Shown here: one piece after another, positions 16,745 to 25,107 of the stretch | Position numbering within the stretch: position 1 is the first letter of the stretch | How the letters are laid out: the number at the start of each line of letters is the position of its first letter | Assembly (NCBI GenBank): GCA_002702725.1 | Contig: PABE01000035.1 | Span: 1 to 32,921, forward strand | Length of the DNA stretch: 32,921 nt | Reading direction: 5' to 3' | Origin: Porticoccaceae bacterium | GTDB lineage: Bacteria; Pseudomonadota; Gammaproteobacteria; Pseudomonadales; Porticoccaceae | The notes under the pieces: generated by a model | Database searches by the model: none | Told to the model about the DNA's origin: nothing | Seen by the model: the letters and a program-made list of their open reading frames with translations, nothing else | Translations under genes and position numbers: made by a program

Positions 16745-17998
16745 TTACGCAGAAGACGCATTATCGCCGATATCCTCCAGCAGTTCGAAGTTGGACGGCT
16801 GGCCGAGGCGGGCGCGCCCATACAGCTCCAGGGAGAGCCGTGAATTGAGATAGTTGTGGCGACTGGCGAAGCTGAGGTCGCGCCAGAAGCGTTGCAGGGG
16901 GTTGCTGTCGGCAAAACCACCGGGGCCGGCGATATCCATGAGTCGCTCGCCGGCCTTCCGCAGCTGTTGCATGGCGTAGCCGCAGTTGGCCTGTATCAGG
17001 GCTTTCTCATAGCCTGTGATCACCCGGGTGGGGGCGACTTCGTCCATAAAAATCGTGGCTTTTTCGATATGCAGCCAGGCGGAGTCAATCTCCATGGCCG
17101 CCTCGCCAAGCTGGTAGACCAGAATTTGCGAGTCTGACTGGCGATCGTAGTGCCAGGCAACCACCGATCGCTGGGTCATTTTCTCCTGGACCCGTTCGAG
17201 GAGCGCTTCGGCGGCGCCGAGGGTGGGTGCCAGAACACCGAGGGGAAAAACCGGTTCCAGGGGCCCGCGCTCCCGGGCCTCAAGGTCGGGAAACGTTAAT
17301 AACTGGGCCTGTGTCGGCATTTGCGAATGGCGCATGATGAGGTTTTCCGGGAGGAAAACGTCTTCCGCCACCACGGTGTTGCTCCCCGAACCCTTGACGC
17401 CCAGGACCTTCCAGGTGTGCTCGATATGCACCTCCGGCGAATTTTTCAGGGGAATAATCGCAAAGGCCCGGTCCACCTCATCGCCATTCTGGTCGAGAAC
17501 CGCGACCGTGTTCATGGCCCAGTCCGCGTGCATGCAGCCGGAGCCGTAGCCCCAGCGGCCGCTGACGCGATAGCCCCCCGGCACGGGACGGGCCTTTCCA
17601 ACCGCGCTGGTGACACTGCACAACAACTCTTCGCCGGTCTTGAACAGGGTTTTCGATATTTCAGGCGGCAGGCCGGCGGCGGTGCCCGTACACCCCGAGA
17701 GCAGCCCGAAGGACCAGGCCGTCCCCGCGCAACCCTTGGCCAGCTCGGCGATTGTGCGTAGATGGGTGATCATGTTGCAGCCAAAGCCGCCGACCCGTTT
17801 TGGCACCATCATGCGCAGTAATCCGGAGGTCCGCAGGGCATCGAACACCGGCTGGGGAATTCTGCCTTCCTGTTCTGCCTGCTCGGCATGGGCCAACAGC
17901 AGGGGGCGCAGGGATTTCGCCACTGCGATGGGGTCGAAAGGCGGGTCATCCTGATTGTACTCAAAGGTCAGGTGAGTTCGCAGGGTCATGGCGGGCAC
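16745..17998 (-). CDS. Acyl-CoA-dehydrogenase-fold flavoprotein, HsaA-like monooxygenase type
   Basis: 417 residues. The N-terminal helical domain (AEQEGRIPQPVFDALRTSGLLRMMVPKRVGG), a middle beta domain (GGYRVSGRWGYGSGCMHADWAM, then the HIEHTWKVLGVKGSGSN region) and a C-terminal four-helix domain follow the order of the ACAD superfamily. The W-G-Y-G-S-G-C segment and the C-terminal ADSNPLQRFWRDLSFASRHNYLN region are those of the group D flavin monooxygenases (HsaA/HpaB-like, Pfam Acyl-CoA_dh_2) rather than of true acyl-CoA dehydrogenases. Members hydroxylate phenols or steroid ring-A phenols and need a separate flavin reductase, not seen here. The first codon is GTG at 17998; an ATG nine bases later (17989) is equally possible because neither has a clear ribosome site. 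It leads an operon with TetR and NTF2-like genes. Confidence 0.8.
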   Translation of the reverse strand: MPAMTLRTHLTFEYNQDDPPFDPIAVAKSLRPLLLAHAEQAEQEGRIPQPVFDALRTSGLLRMMVPKRVGGFGCNMITHLRTIAELAKGCAGTAWSFGLLSGCTGTAAGLPPEISKTLFKTGEELLCSVTSAVGKARPVPGGYRVSGRWGYGSGCMHADWAMNTVAVLDQNGDEVDRAFAIIPLKNSPEVHIEHTWKVLGVKGSGSNTVVAEDVFLPENLIMRHSQMPTQAQLLTFPDLEARERGPLEPVFPLGVLAPTLGAAEALLERVQEKMTQRSVVAWHYDRQSDSQILVYQLGEAAMEIDSAWLHIEKATIFMDEVAPTRVITGYEKALIQANCGYAMQQLRKAGERLMDIAGPGGFADSNPLQRFWRDLSFASRHNYLNSRLSLELYGRARLGQPSNFELLEDIGDNASSA

Positions 17999-18048
17999 CG
18001 TTTTAATAATGACATTGGTGTTTATTGTGATAGTCCGCAGTCCCTGAC

Positions 18049-18058
18049 GTCAAGTCAA
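18049..18058 (-). promoter_or_regulatory. TTGACTTGAC element upstream of the flavoprotein operon
   Basis: The decamer (read on the minus strand) lies 51 bases before the flavoprotein start and includes overlapping -35-like TTGACT and TTGACG hexamers. A possible -10, TATCAC (minus strand, 18027-18032), is 15 bases from TTGACG. It is part of a TGACGTCA palindrome on the plus strand. The same decamer occurs at 8184-8193. Confidence 0.35.
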
Positions 18059-18233
18059 AACCTGAGAAAGGTGAAATTTTTCTGGCCCTGGGCACCGCTG
18101 CCAGCGAGTGACCGAACCGTGAAATTTTGTAACGCATAATAAGGCGCGGGGGGCAGCGCTCTGCCACTGACGTGCAGCCAGCGTCACCTCAAGTAAGGAC
18201 TCTCGATGATAGCGAGCCGTCCGGTGGCAGGGC

Positions 18234-19490
18234 TCAGTGACCTGTGTGCATGGGCATACTGGTAAAGCGAAGCTCTCCGAAGGATCCCTCGAAGCGGGGC
18301 ACAAAGTCGGGGTCATCGAGACGCAGTCGCGGGAAACGCCGGCAGACCTTTTCGAGAACGATTTTGAGAATCTGCCGCGCCAGTCGGTTGCCAATACAGT
18401 GATGCCTGCCCATGCCGAAAATGGGAATATTGGTGGCGTTTCGATGAATATTGAATACCAGAGGGTCCGGGTAAACGGACGGGTCATAACTGGCCGATTG
18501 CGCGGAAACAATCACCGGCATACCTTCCAGGATCGGTACGCCATCCACCTCGCAGTCCCGGGTGGCAAAGCGGGGAAACCAGAAAATTCCGGGCCCGTGA
18601 TAGCGCAGGCACTCCTCCACGGTCTGGCGGATTAATGCAGGGTTGCGGATAACTTCGTCAAACTGGTCCCGGTGCTTGCACAGTGTCATTAACATGGCCG
18701 CTGAGCTAATGGCCGTGGTTCCCTGCCCTGCAACACAGATGCCGAAGATATTGGCGGCGACTTCAGCATCACTCAACAGGTTGGACTCATCCTGCGCCTT
18801 GACCATCGCGCTGATAAAATCGAACGCTCTGGGGTTCGCCCGCCGTTCGGCAATCAAGTCGCCGATCATTGCCATGGTATCCGCCTGGGCACTGATAAAT
18901 GTATCGGGAACTTTTTCACCTGGCGCCACGTTCAATGACAGGGGAAGCGCCTTGTTCATTCTTACCAGGACATCCTGTTGTGCACGTGTCAGGCCGAGCA
19001 CTCCGTCGAGGAGAATGCGAACCACCACATCACCGGCGAAGTCATTCATGCAGTCGAAGGCGCCGCCCAGGGCTTCAACTTCGTCCAGCATGGTGTCAAC
19101 GATGTCGCGCATTTTATTATCGAGCTTGGCCAGAATGCCGGGGCTGAATGAAGGCGCCAGTACCTGCCGCACCCGGTCGTGTTCGTCGCCGTCCATTTGC
19201 GAGACGGTAATCATGCCGTTGAAAAAATCAAAGCGCTCAAAGCCGGGTCGTTTTACCGGGGTGGCGCTAAACCTGTCGTCATCCATGTAGACTTCTTTGA
19301 CATCGTTATAGCGGCCTACGACTGCCTGTGGGATGCCCGCGTGCAGGGCATAAAAGGGCTTGTTACTGCCCCATTCCGGACAATACCTGGTCAGTGCGTG
19401 CTGTCGGATCTCGTCGCTGCCAAGGTCGATATTTCTGATTCGACTACCGTCGAGACGGCTGAGATCAAAGGGAGCGGCTGTTGTGTTCAT
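18234..19490 (-). CDS. Cytochrome P450 with an altered I-helix (P450-1)
   Basis: 418 residues, the standard size of a soluble bacterial class I P450. The heme loop is F358-G-M-G-R-H-H-C365-I-G, with C365 as the thiolate ligand. The K-helix E293-x-x-R296 is present (EECLR). The I-helix reads A254-G-Q-G-T-T259: the acidic residue usually found at the fourth position (Asp or Glu before Thr) is Gly257. In standard P450s that acid helps deliver protons for O2 activation, so this enzyme may use another route or act as a peroxygenase or mutase, although some active P450s also lack it. The residues upstream (MITVSQMDGDEHDRVRQ, the C-helix) look normal. It needs ferredoxin partners, not seen here. It is a single minus-strand gene divergent from the RepA-like gene. 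Confidence 0.92.
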   Translation of the reverse strand: MNTTAAPFDLSRLDGSRIRNIDLGSDEIRQHALTRYCPEWGSNKPFYALHAGIPQAVVGRYNDVKEVYMDDDRFSATPVKRPGFERFDFFNGMITVSQMDGDEHDRVRQVLAPSFSPGILAKLDNKMRDIVDTMLDEVEALGGAFDCMNDFAGDVVVRILLDGVLGLTRAQQDVLVRMNKALPLSLNVAPGEKVPDTFISAQADTMAMIGDLIAERRANPRAFDFISAMVKAQDESNLLSDAEVAANIFGICVAGQGTTAISSAAMLMTLCKHRDQFDEVIRNPALIRQTVEECLRYHGPGIFWFPRFATRDCEVDGVPILEGMPVIVSAQSASYDPSVYPDPLVFNIHRNATNIPIFGMGRHHCIGNRLARQILKIVLEKVCRRFPRLRLDDPDFVPRFEGSFGELRFTSMPMHTGH

Positions 19491-19638
19491 GGTATCTGTG
19501 GGTATCCGTAAGACGTTGTTGTGAGCGTTGTTTTAGATGGGGTCAAAGGCTCTCTGCAAATCAGGGTACTCGGGGGTTCGGCCGTAGGGCAATATTGGAA
19601 TCTTGTGACGCTCACGCCGCTGTTTGACTGTAACGACT

Positions 19639-20589
19639 ATGCGCAAATTATTCGACGCCCACAGGCAGATCCGCCGTTACGGCCTTGAGGGCGCCAGGCA
19701 TCGGGCGAAAACCAAGCTCGAACGCAACTGTATCGACGCCGCTCAGTTGGTGAGCCAGTCGGATATAAATCACGATGATGTGGGTTATGCGACGTTGGCG
19801 GCAATGTGTTTACCCCATAAAAGTCTCGACAAATCGGCATGCCCGGATCGATGGTCGAGGGCGGTGGACAATTTTTCCGTCGTGCTGGAAAGCGGTGTTG
19901 ACGATGAAGGGGTGCCGGTGGGTATACCCTATGGGTCCAAGGCGCGGCTGATTCTGCTATACCTGACAACTCAGTCCATACAGGCCCGTCAGCCGTCTGT
20001 GGATTGGGCGTCTTCCATGTACGCCTGGTTACAGGCGATGAGACACCCGCCGGGCGGGGGCATGACCAACAAACTGTTCATGCGCCAGGCCTGGCGAATC
20101 TCATCGTTGATTATGCATTGGCGAATCGATGACGGTGAGTACGCGATTCGATTGAGTGGGCGGGGAATTAACGAGGTCGAGCAGTCGGCAGACAGCGGAT
20201 CCGGCATCGGTCTGCCGTTTTCCCGGTACCAAGCCGAAGGACGGTTTCCGGAAAAAATTGGCTTTGATCCCGGTTTTTGGCAATTGGCAAAAAAGCAGTA
20301 TTGCCCGATCCGGCTCACCGCACTGGGGAAAATTGCCAATAACAGTGCTGCCATTGATCTTTATATCTGGTTGGCGCACCGATTGCCTGAGTTGAAAGCC
20401 AGCACGGTTTGGACCTGGAAGGAGGTGGTGGCCCAATTCGGTCCCCACTATCGCAATTCACGCCAGATGATCAGTAATTTTATCGACGTCCTCTCGCTCG
20501 TGCTCGCCGTGTACCCGGAAGCACATATAAGAATATCGGCCACGGGGCTCATGCTGTCCCCGAGTGCAGGGCCTGTTGCCGATGGTTAG
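19639..20589 (+). CDS. RepA_C-type replication-initiator-like protein
   Basis: About 316 residues from the ATG at 19639 (an in-frame TTG at 19624 would add five; neither has a clear ribosome site). The pattern matches the plasmid RepA family (Pfam RepA_C, PF04796): IPYGSKARLILLYLTTQSIQ (80-110), then HPPGGGMTNKLFMRQAWRISS and an FWQLAKKQYCPIRL segment. IDLYIWLAHRLPEL and VVAQFGPHY follow, and the C-terminus is VLAVYPEAHIRISATGLMLSPS. Family members are theta-type initiators binding iterons on broad-host-range plasmids. No partition genes, iterons or AT-rich origin are seen next to it, so it may be a relic, a chromosomal homologue, or part of an origin lying elsewhere. It is the only non-metabolic gene of the window apart from regulators, and it lies between two P450 genes. 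Confidence 0.75.
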   Translation: MRKLFDAHRQIRRYGLEGARHRAKTKLERNCIDAAQLVSQSDINHDDVGYATLAAMCLPHKSLDKSACPDRWSRAVDNFSVVLESGVDDEGVPVGIPYGSKARLILLYLTTQSIQARQPSVDWASSMYAWLQAMRHPPGGGMTNKLFMRQAWRISSLIMHWRIDDGEYAIRLSGRGINEVEQSADSGSGIGLPFSRYQAEGRFPEKIGFDPGFWQLAKKQYCPIRLTALGKIANNSAAIDLYIWLAHRLPELKASTVWTWKEVVAQFGPHYRNSRQMISNFIDVLSLVLAVYPEAHIRISATGLMLSPSAGPVADG

Positions 20590-20667
20590 CGGATCACCGG
20601 GTTTGTGGCGGTTTTTGGTGGAAAAAATCCGGTGACACGCCAGCCCGATATGCAGATCTGGCGACGC

Positions 20668-20692
20668 AAAAAAAGCCCGGCAATGCCGGGCT
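20668..20692 (-). terminator. Rho-independent terminator of the second P450 (minus strand)
   Basis: On the minus strand AGCCCGGCA/TGCCGGGCT (9 bp, 20674-20692) is followed by a run of seven T (A on the plus strand, 20668-20674). It is 32 bases after the P450 stop and closes that gene; it also lies just past the convergent RepA-like gene. Confidence 0.88.
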
Positions 20693-20723
20693 CAGGTAGG
20701 GTAGGTACAGACAGACGGAAAAA

Positions 20724-22025
20724 TCAGGGGGCATCCCATACAACGGGGATGGCAGAGGGTGAGCGGAACTGAACCCCGCGGATGCCCTCGTACTCGGCGT
20801 CTGGATCGAAACGGACACCGGGCATGAAGTCCAGCACCGCATTCAAGGCGAGTTCCATTTCCATCTTGGCCAGGAACATGCCCATGCACATGTGGTTGCC
20901 CATGCCGAAAGACATCGCCTGCTTCTTGCGCTTGATATGGAAGTCGTAGACTTCCGGATTCTCGTGCACGGCGGGGTCGCGGTTGGCGGCGCCCACCAGC
21001 ATGGTGACACCGGAGCCAGCGGGAATGTGCACCCCTTCGACCTCGACATCCTTTGCGGTGATACGGGGAATCACGGAAACCGAGCCTTCAAAGCGCATGG
21101 CTTCGTCGATGGCCGGTCGGACCAGGCTGCGATCGTTACGCACTTCGTCGAGCATTTCCGGACGTTCCAGCAGCAGTGCAATGACATTGGCAAAGGCTCG
21201 GCTGGTAGTTTCCCCCGCAGCGGCCATGGTGGGACGCAGGAACTGGGCGATCTCCTCGTCGGAAAGCGTACGCCCGTTATCATCGAAGCGAATCAGCTGG
21301 GCGATCAGATCGTCACCCTGGTAGTCGCCGGCAGCGCGGCGGGATTTCACCACAGCGAGGATTTGTTCGTAGATTTCGCCGGAGGCTTTAAAGGCGTTGG
21401 CGATCCGCTGCTGCGCCTCTTCCGGCTTGCGGAAATCGCACATGCCGCCAAACACCATGAGCAGGGCGCGGGTGTTGAATTCGTCCATGGCCTTGGGGTC
21501 GTCGCTGGGCAGACCGAACAATTTGTAGATTACCCGCAGTGGGAAATCGAGAATGAGGTCGGCCATCAGCTCGCCCCGGTTCTTGCTACCGGCCAGTTCC
21601 TCCACCATGGTGCGGATGGTGGGCTTGAAATGGGCGTCATACATTTTCTTGAGCGCCGCCGGTGACATGATTTTGGTCATCATGTTCCGGTAGAAGCGGT
21701 GTTCCTCGCCGTCCATGAAGAGTACGACCTTGTCACCCATGACACCGCCGAATGCCTCCTCGTAGACCTTGCTGGAAAAGGTTTCCGGGTCGAGTAGCGC
21801 TTTGGTGCAGATATCGGCGCCGAGGAAGGTGAAGACCTTGCGGTCGCCGGTCCTGCCGGCGACAAGGGATGGAACACCCAGTTCCGCCACCAGGTCGCCT
21901 TGATAGACTACGCCCTGTTCGCGAAGCTCCTTGTATTTTGGATAGGGATCAGCCAGGTTGCCGGTATAGGCCTTGCTGAGCGCGACGAAGGCCGCATTGA
22001 TGCTATTGCTTTCGTTTGCTGTCAT
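20724..22025 (-). CDS. Cytochrome P450 (P450-2)
   Basis: 433 residues from the ATG at 22025 (AGGGTGA 6 bases upstream); the open frame continues upstream to 22199, but those residues show no P450 similarity. It has a normal I-helix (AAAGETT, acid E272 and T273), E308-x-x-R311, the ANRDP segment (347-351) and the heme loop F373-G-M-G-N-H-M-C380-M-G. The region around DGEEHRFYRNMM is the C-helix. The family would hydroxylate a hydrophobic substrate with ferredoxin partners, which are not in the window. It is divergent from the AveC-like gene over 334 bases with two palindromes, suggesting shared control. Which of the two P450s acts in which step cannot be told from sequence. Confidence 0.93.
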   Translation of the reverse strand: MTANESNSINAAFVALSKAYTGNLADPYPKYKELREQGVVYQGDLVAELGVPSLVAGRTGDRKVFTFLGADICTKALLDPETFSSKVYEEAFGGVMGDKVVLFMDGEEHRFYRNMMTKIMSPAALKKMYDAHFKPTIRTMVEELAGSKNRGELMADLILDFPLRVIYKLFGLPSDDPKAMDEFNTRALLMVFGGMCDFRKPEEAQQRIANAFKASGEIYEQILAVVKSRRAAGDYQGDDLIAQLIRFDDNGRTLSDEEIAQFLRPTMAAAGETTSRAFANVIALLLERPEMLDEVRNDRSLVRPAIDEAMRFEGSVSVIPRITAKDVEVEGVHIPAGSGVTMLVGAANRDPAVHENPEVYDFHIKRKKQAMSFGMGNHMCMGMFLAKMEMELALNAVLDFMPGVRFDPDAEYEGIRGVQFRSPSAIPVVWDAP

Positions 22026-22111
22026 GTTCTTCACCCTGTGATTTGTATGGATTTTGTGGGGCCATGGTAGAGCCGGTATCGTGGTCCGGCCAACAGACAT
22101 AGGGCTGATTT

Positions 22112-22127
22112 TGTCCGATATTGGACA
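22112..22127. promoter_or_regulatory. Palindrome TGTCCGATATTGGACA, candidate operator
   Basis: A 16-bp near-perfect palindrome (seven of eight base pairs match) with arms TGTCC and GGACA, 87 bases upstream of P450-2. The size suits a dimeric regulator, for example a TetR-type protein. Confidence 0.45.
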
Positions 22128-22228
22128 GCGCAGAGGCCTCTGGTTGATGTGGCGCAACAGGAGTCCCGAATAACAACCCGGAAGGAGGGGCAGCCGCACT
22201 CGAAAGCTGTGAAATCAGACAGTTGGAT

Positions 22229-22244
22229 GGAACTGTTCAGTTCC
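22229..22244. promoter_or_regulatory. Palindrome GGAACTGTTCAGTTCC, candidate operator
   Basis: Perfect 7-bp arms (GGAACTG and CAGTTCC) around a 2-base centre, 115 bases upstream of the AveC-like start. No T-run follows, so it is not a terminator. Confidence 0.45.
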
Positions 22245-22359
22245 GGACTATCGGTCAATTCCTGTTCCCCGCGCTGCCTGTGTTTAACCGCAGGCCGGTG
22301 CTAACCTGCTCCGGCGTTCTCGCCCAGAGACGTTAAATCAACAATAAGCGAGGTCACCC

Positions 22360-23205
22360 ATGAACGTCCTTCGATACCCGGGCAACATATTGATTGCCTT
22401 TCTCTCGCTGATGCCTTCTGTGGCATTGGCCCAAACCCTGGACCCGGCCAATCCATTTGGTGTGCCACCGATAGATATGGCCAGCATGCATGACATGAGT
22501 ATTCGGCTGTTCTTTGTCATGTTGGTGGGCTTCGGCGGCTGGAGTCTATACAAGAAGAAATTGAGTCTCGGCCTCTTGCTTCTGATCAGCGCAATGTCTG
22601 CGTCCTGGCAGGAGTTCTACGGTGACTGGGGCAGCTATCTGTACTGGAATCCGGGTTTTCCCCAGCTGCCCTGGGGCGAATCCCCGTTTACCACCCCGGT
22701 CAAGCCGATGTTTATTCCATTTTCCTGGGGCTGGTATTTTGCATTGATTTATACCTTCCTGGCGGTATTACTCATGTGGGTGCAGCGCAAGTTGCCCATG
22801 GTCCCCAAGTGGCTGGTGGTGCTGGCGATTGCGGGACCGCTGTTTTATGCCTATAACATCAGCGGCGAGAAAACTGCCGCCGACATGGCCTGGTGGGGCT
22901 ACGCCCATTCCTTTGGCCCCTATGCGGAAGGGACCTACGCGAATTACCCCCTTATCTGGCCCAATGTGGCACTGACCACCTGGAGTGTCGTGCTGCTGTG
23001 GATGCTGACATTGAAGGATAACGCCGGTTACTGGTGGCATGAGCGGGTACTCGGCGTCAATCGTGTCGGCGCCGGCGTCAAGCATGGTCTGGCGAGACTG
23101 GGTGCGTTCATGTTGATGTTCAATATCAGCTGTCTTTTGATTGTTACCCTTCCCTGTATGATTGTTCGCCTGATATGGGGGGTCGAGAGCGCCATTGTGC
23201 CCTGA
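22360..23205 (+). CDS. Integral membrane protein, possibly AveC-like
   Basis: 281 residues. A signal-like N-terminus (1-24, ending in VALA) is followed by hydrophobic membrane segments at about 48-64, 68-82, 118-141, 151-166, 203-218 and 248-273, separated by short polar loops. The 83-115 loop is rich in tryptophan, tyrosine and proline (WQEFYGDW, SYLYWNPGFP). This layout and the aromatic loop recall the spirocyclase AveC-like family, known from avermectin synthesis, but the match is from general pattern only. The gene stands next to a KstD-like flavoprotein (138 bases later) and is divergent from a P450. An enzymatic role at the membrane on a hydrophobic ligand is possible, a transport role less so. 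Confidence 0.55.
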   Translation: MNVLRYPGNILIAFLSLMPSVALAQTLDPANPFGVPPIDMASMHDMSIRLFFVMLVGFGGWSLYKKKLSLGLLLLISAMSASWQEFYGDWGSYLYWNPGFPQLPWGESPFTTPVKPMFIPFSWGWYFALIYTFLAVLLMWVQRKLPMVPKWLVVLAIAGPLFYAYNISGEKTAADMAWWGYAHSFGPYAEGTYANYPLIWPNVALTTWSVVLLWMLTLKDNAGYWWHERVLGVNRVGAGVKHGLARLGAFMLMFNISCLLIVTLPCMIVRLIWGVESAIVP

Positions 23206-23343
23206 TTTTTTTACCTCCGGTCAACCGGCACCGGGTGGCTTTCCGGTGCCGGGTGGCTACAATACACCTGCCTTGTATCAATACCCTGTATCCGTTTGTT
23301 CCCGCCAGGGTGAATGTCGATAACAATTATTCAGGAGTGACCT

Positions 23344-25011
23344 GTGGAAAAAGATGTCGTGATTGTAGGTTCCGGCGGTGCCGGAATGTCAGCGGCCATT
23401 ACTGCTGCTAAAGCCGGCCTCGATGTGCTCGTGGTCGAGAAAACCCAGTATTTTGGCGGTACTACAGCCTTGTCCGGTGGCGGTATCTGGATACCGGCCA
23501 ACAGCATCGGCAAGCGCGATGGTGTTCAGGACAGCCCGGAGCTGGCCGCTAAATACATCAAGGGACTGGTCGGCGATATTGTCCGCGAAGACGTGGTGGA
23601 TACCTTCGTCAACAATGGTCACAAAATGCTCGACTTCATGCTCGAGAACACCGAGGTGGATTTCTACCCCAATAACGATGAGCCGGACTACTACCAGGAT
23701 ATCGAGGGCGCCCTGATGAAGGGACGCCTGCTCAACCCCAGTAGCTATGACGGCCGGCTGTTGGACAGGGACGACCTGCTCAAGCTCCGTCCACCCCTCC
23801 AGGAATTCAATGCGCCCATGGGCTTTATGGTGGCATTTGAGGATATCCCGCACCTGATGAGTGTCGGTAAAAACCTGAAATCAACCATCCACGTGCTGAA
23901 GATGGTCGGTCGATACGCCATGGATCGTCTCCGCTATCCGCGCGGCACCGCCCTGACCATGGGCAATGCATTGATGGCACGGATGATCAAATCCGCCCGC
24001 AAAGAGGGCATTACCCTGTGGAACAACGCCCCGATGACCAAACTGGTCAGCGAGGATGGTCGTGTGGTTGGCGTCGAGGTAAAGCACCAGGGCAAAACCC
24101 AGGTGATACGTGCCAAGCGCGGCGTAATCCTCGCCAGTGGTGGGTTCTCGGCGAGCCTGGAGTGGCGACGCAAATATATTCCCTATCCCGAGGACCACGT
24201 GTCCTTCCTGCCGGAAGGCAACACCGGCGATGGCCTGCAAACCGCACTGGATATGGGTGCGGAACTCGAGGAAGGTAACCACGATAACGCGGCCTATACG
24301 GTCATGTCTGTTTACAAGAAGCCCGATGGCACCGAGGGCAAATACCCCCATGTGTTCATGGATCGCACCAAGCCGGGCTGTATCGCTGTCAATGCCGAGG
24401 GCAAGCGCTTTGGCAACGAGGCGGCGGCCAATTTCTACAAGGCCATGCACGATACCGGAGCCGTCCCGGCCCATCTGATCTGCGATGAAAAGTTTATCAA
24501 GAAGTTTGGCCTTGGCCTGGTATTACCCGGTGGCATGCGTTTGGGTAAGTTGCTCAAGGCGGGTTACGTGGTCAAGGGCGATACCCTGGAGGACCTGGCG
24601 CGCCAGATCGGTTGCGATGTCAATGGCCTCAAGGAAACCGTCGCCAAGCACAACGAATACGCGGCCCAGGGTAAGGATCCGGAGTTCGGCAAGGGGGACA
24701 GTGCCGTCGATCAGGCCCTTGGCGATCCGACACACAAGCCCAACCCCTGCCTGGGAACCATTGAAACCGGCCCGTTCTATGCGGTGAAGATTTTCCCGGG
24801 TGACGGTTCGACCATGCTCGGTCTGAAAGTGGACCGTTATACGCGGGTGCTCAACAAGGATACCCGGGAACCCATCCCCGGACTCTATGCCTGTGGTCTC
24901 GACATGAATGTGCTGTGGCGCGGTCGCGAGCCGGCCCATGGTTCCTACAACGGTACGGGGCTAACCTTCGGTTACGTGGCGGGACGGCATGTTGCCGGGC
25001 TCGATGTCTGA
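23344..25011 (+). CDS. FAD-dependent oxidoreductase, 3-ketosteroid dehydrogenase (KstD)-like
   Basis: 555 residues from a GTG at 23344 with AGGAG 6 bases upstream. The FAD fold is VIVGSGGAGMSAAI (G9-x-G-x-x-G14), ending in VVEKTQYFGGTTALSGGGIWIP, a signature of the fumarate-reductase/KstD superfamily. Further landmarks of KstD are a PDYYQDIEGA segment (114-123), a second FAD element GVILASGGF, and the C-terminal GPFYAVKIFPGDG (475-487). There Y478 aligns with a KstD catalytic tyrosine, but the usual PGD-L-G-T-x-G-G is altered (GDGSTMLG). KstD introduces a C1-C2 double bond in 3-ketosteroids; another enone substrate is possible here because of that change. It follows the AveC-like gene and is closed by a strong terminator. 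Confidence 0.85.
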   Translation: MEKDVVIVGSGGAGMSAAITAAKAGLDVLVVEKTQYFGGTTALSGGGIWIPANSIGKRDGVQDSPELAAKYIKGLVGDIVREDVVDTFVNNGHKMLDFMLENTEVDFYPNNDEPDYYQDIEGALMKGRLLNPSSYDGRLLDRDDLLKLRPPLQEFNAPMGFMVAFEDIPHLMSVGKNLKSTIHVLKMVGRYAMDRLRYPRGTALTMGNALMARMIKSARKEGITLWNNAPMTKLVSEDGRVVGVEVKHQGKTQVIRAKRGVILASGGFSASLEWRRKYIPYPEDHVSFLPEGNTGDGLQTALDMGAELEEGNHDNAAYTVMSVYKKPDGTEGKYPHVFMDRTKPGCIAVNAEGKRFGNEAAANFYKAMHDTGAVPAHLICDEKFIKKFGLGLVLPGGMRLGKLLKAGYVVKGDTLEDLARQIGCDVNGLKETVAKHNEYAAQGKDPEFGKGDSAVDQALGDPTHKPNPCLGTIETGPFYAVKIFPGDGSTMLGLKVDRYTRVLNKDTREPIPGLYACGLDMNVLWRGREPAHGSYNGTGLTFGYVAGRHVAGLDV

Positions 25012-25027
25012 TCGTTGGCAATTTTAG

Positions 25028-25055
25028 AAACGGAGGCCTCGGCCTCCGTTTTTTA
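25028..25055 (+). terminator. Rho-independent terminator after the KstD-like gene
   Basis: AAACGGAGGCC (25028-25038) pairs perfectly with GGCCTCCGTTT (25041-25051), followed by more T. It lies 17 bases past the stop codon. Confidence 0.93.
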
Positions 25056-25107
25056 TGCCCGTCGCGCCGGCGCGCAATAGATCGAACGACGAGGCGTCGG
25101 AGGTCGT

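Larger units (their letters stand above)
22026..22359. other. Divergent regulatory region between P450-2 and the AveC-like gene
   Basis: 334 bases without a gene. It holds two separate palindromes (22112-22127 and 22229-22244), listed individually, and is otherwise featureless to the eye. It must contain the promoters of both genes. Confidence 0.6.

Noticed and set aside
19521-19615. Iteron-like repeats upstream of the RepA-like gene
   Set aside because: Only one 8-bp inverted pair (GTGAGCGT / ACGCTCAC) is seen, which is too little for an origin.
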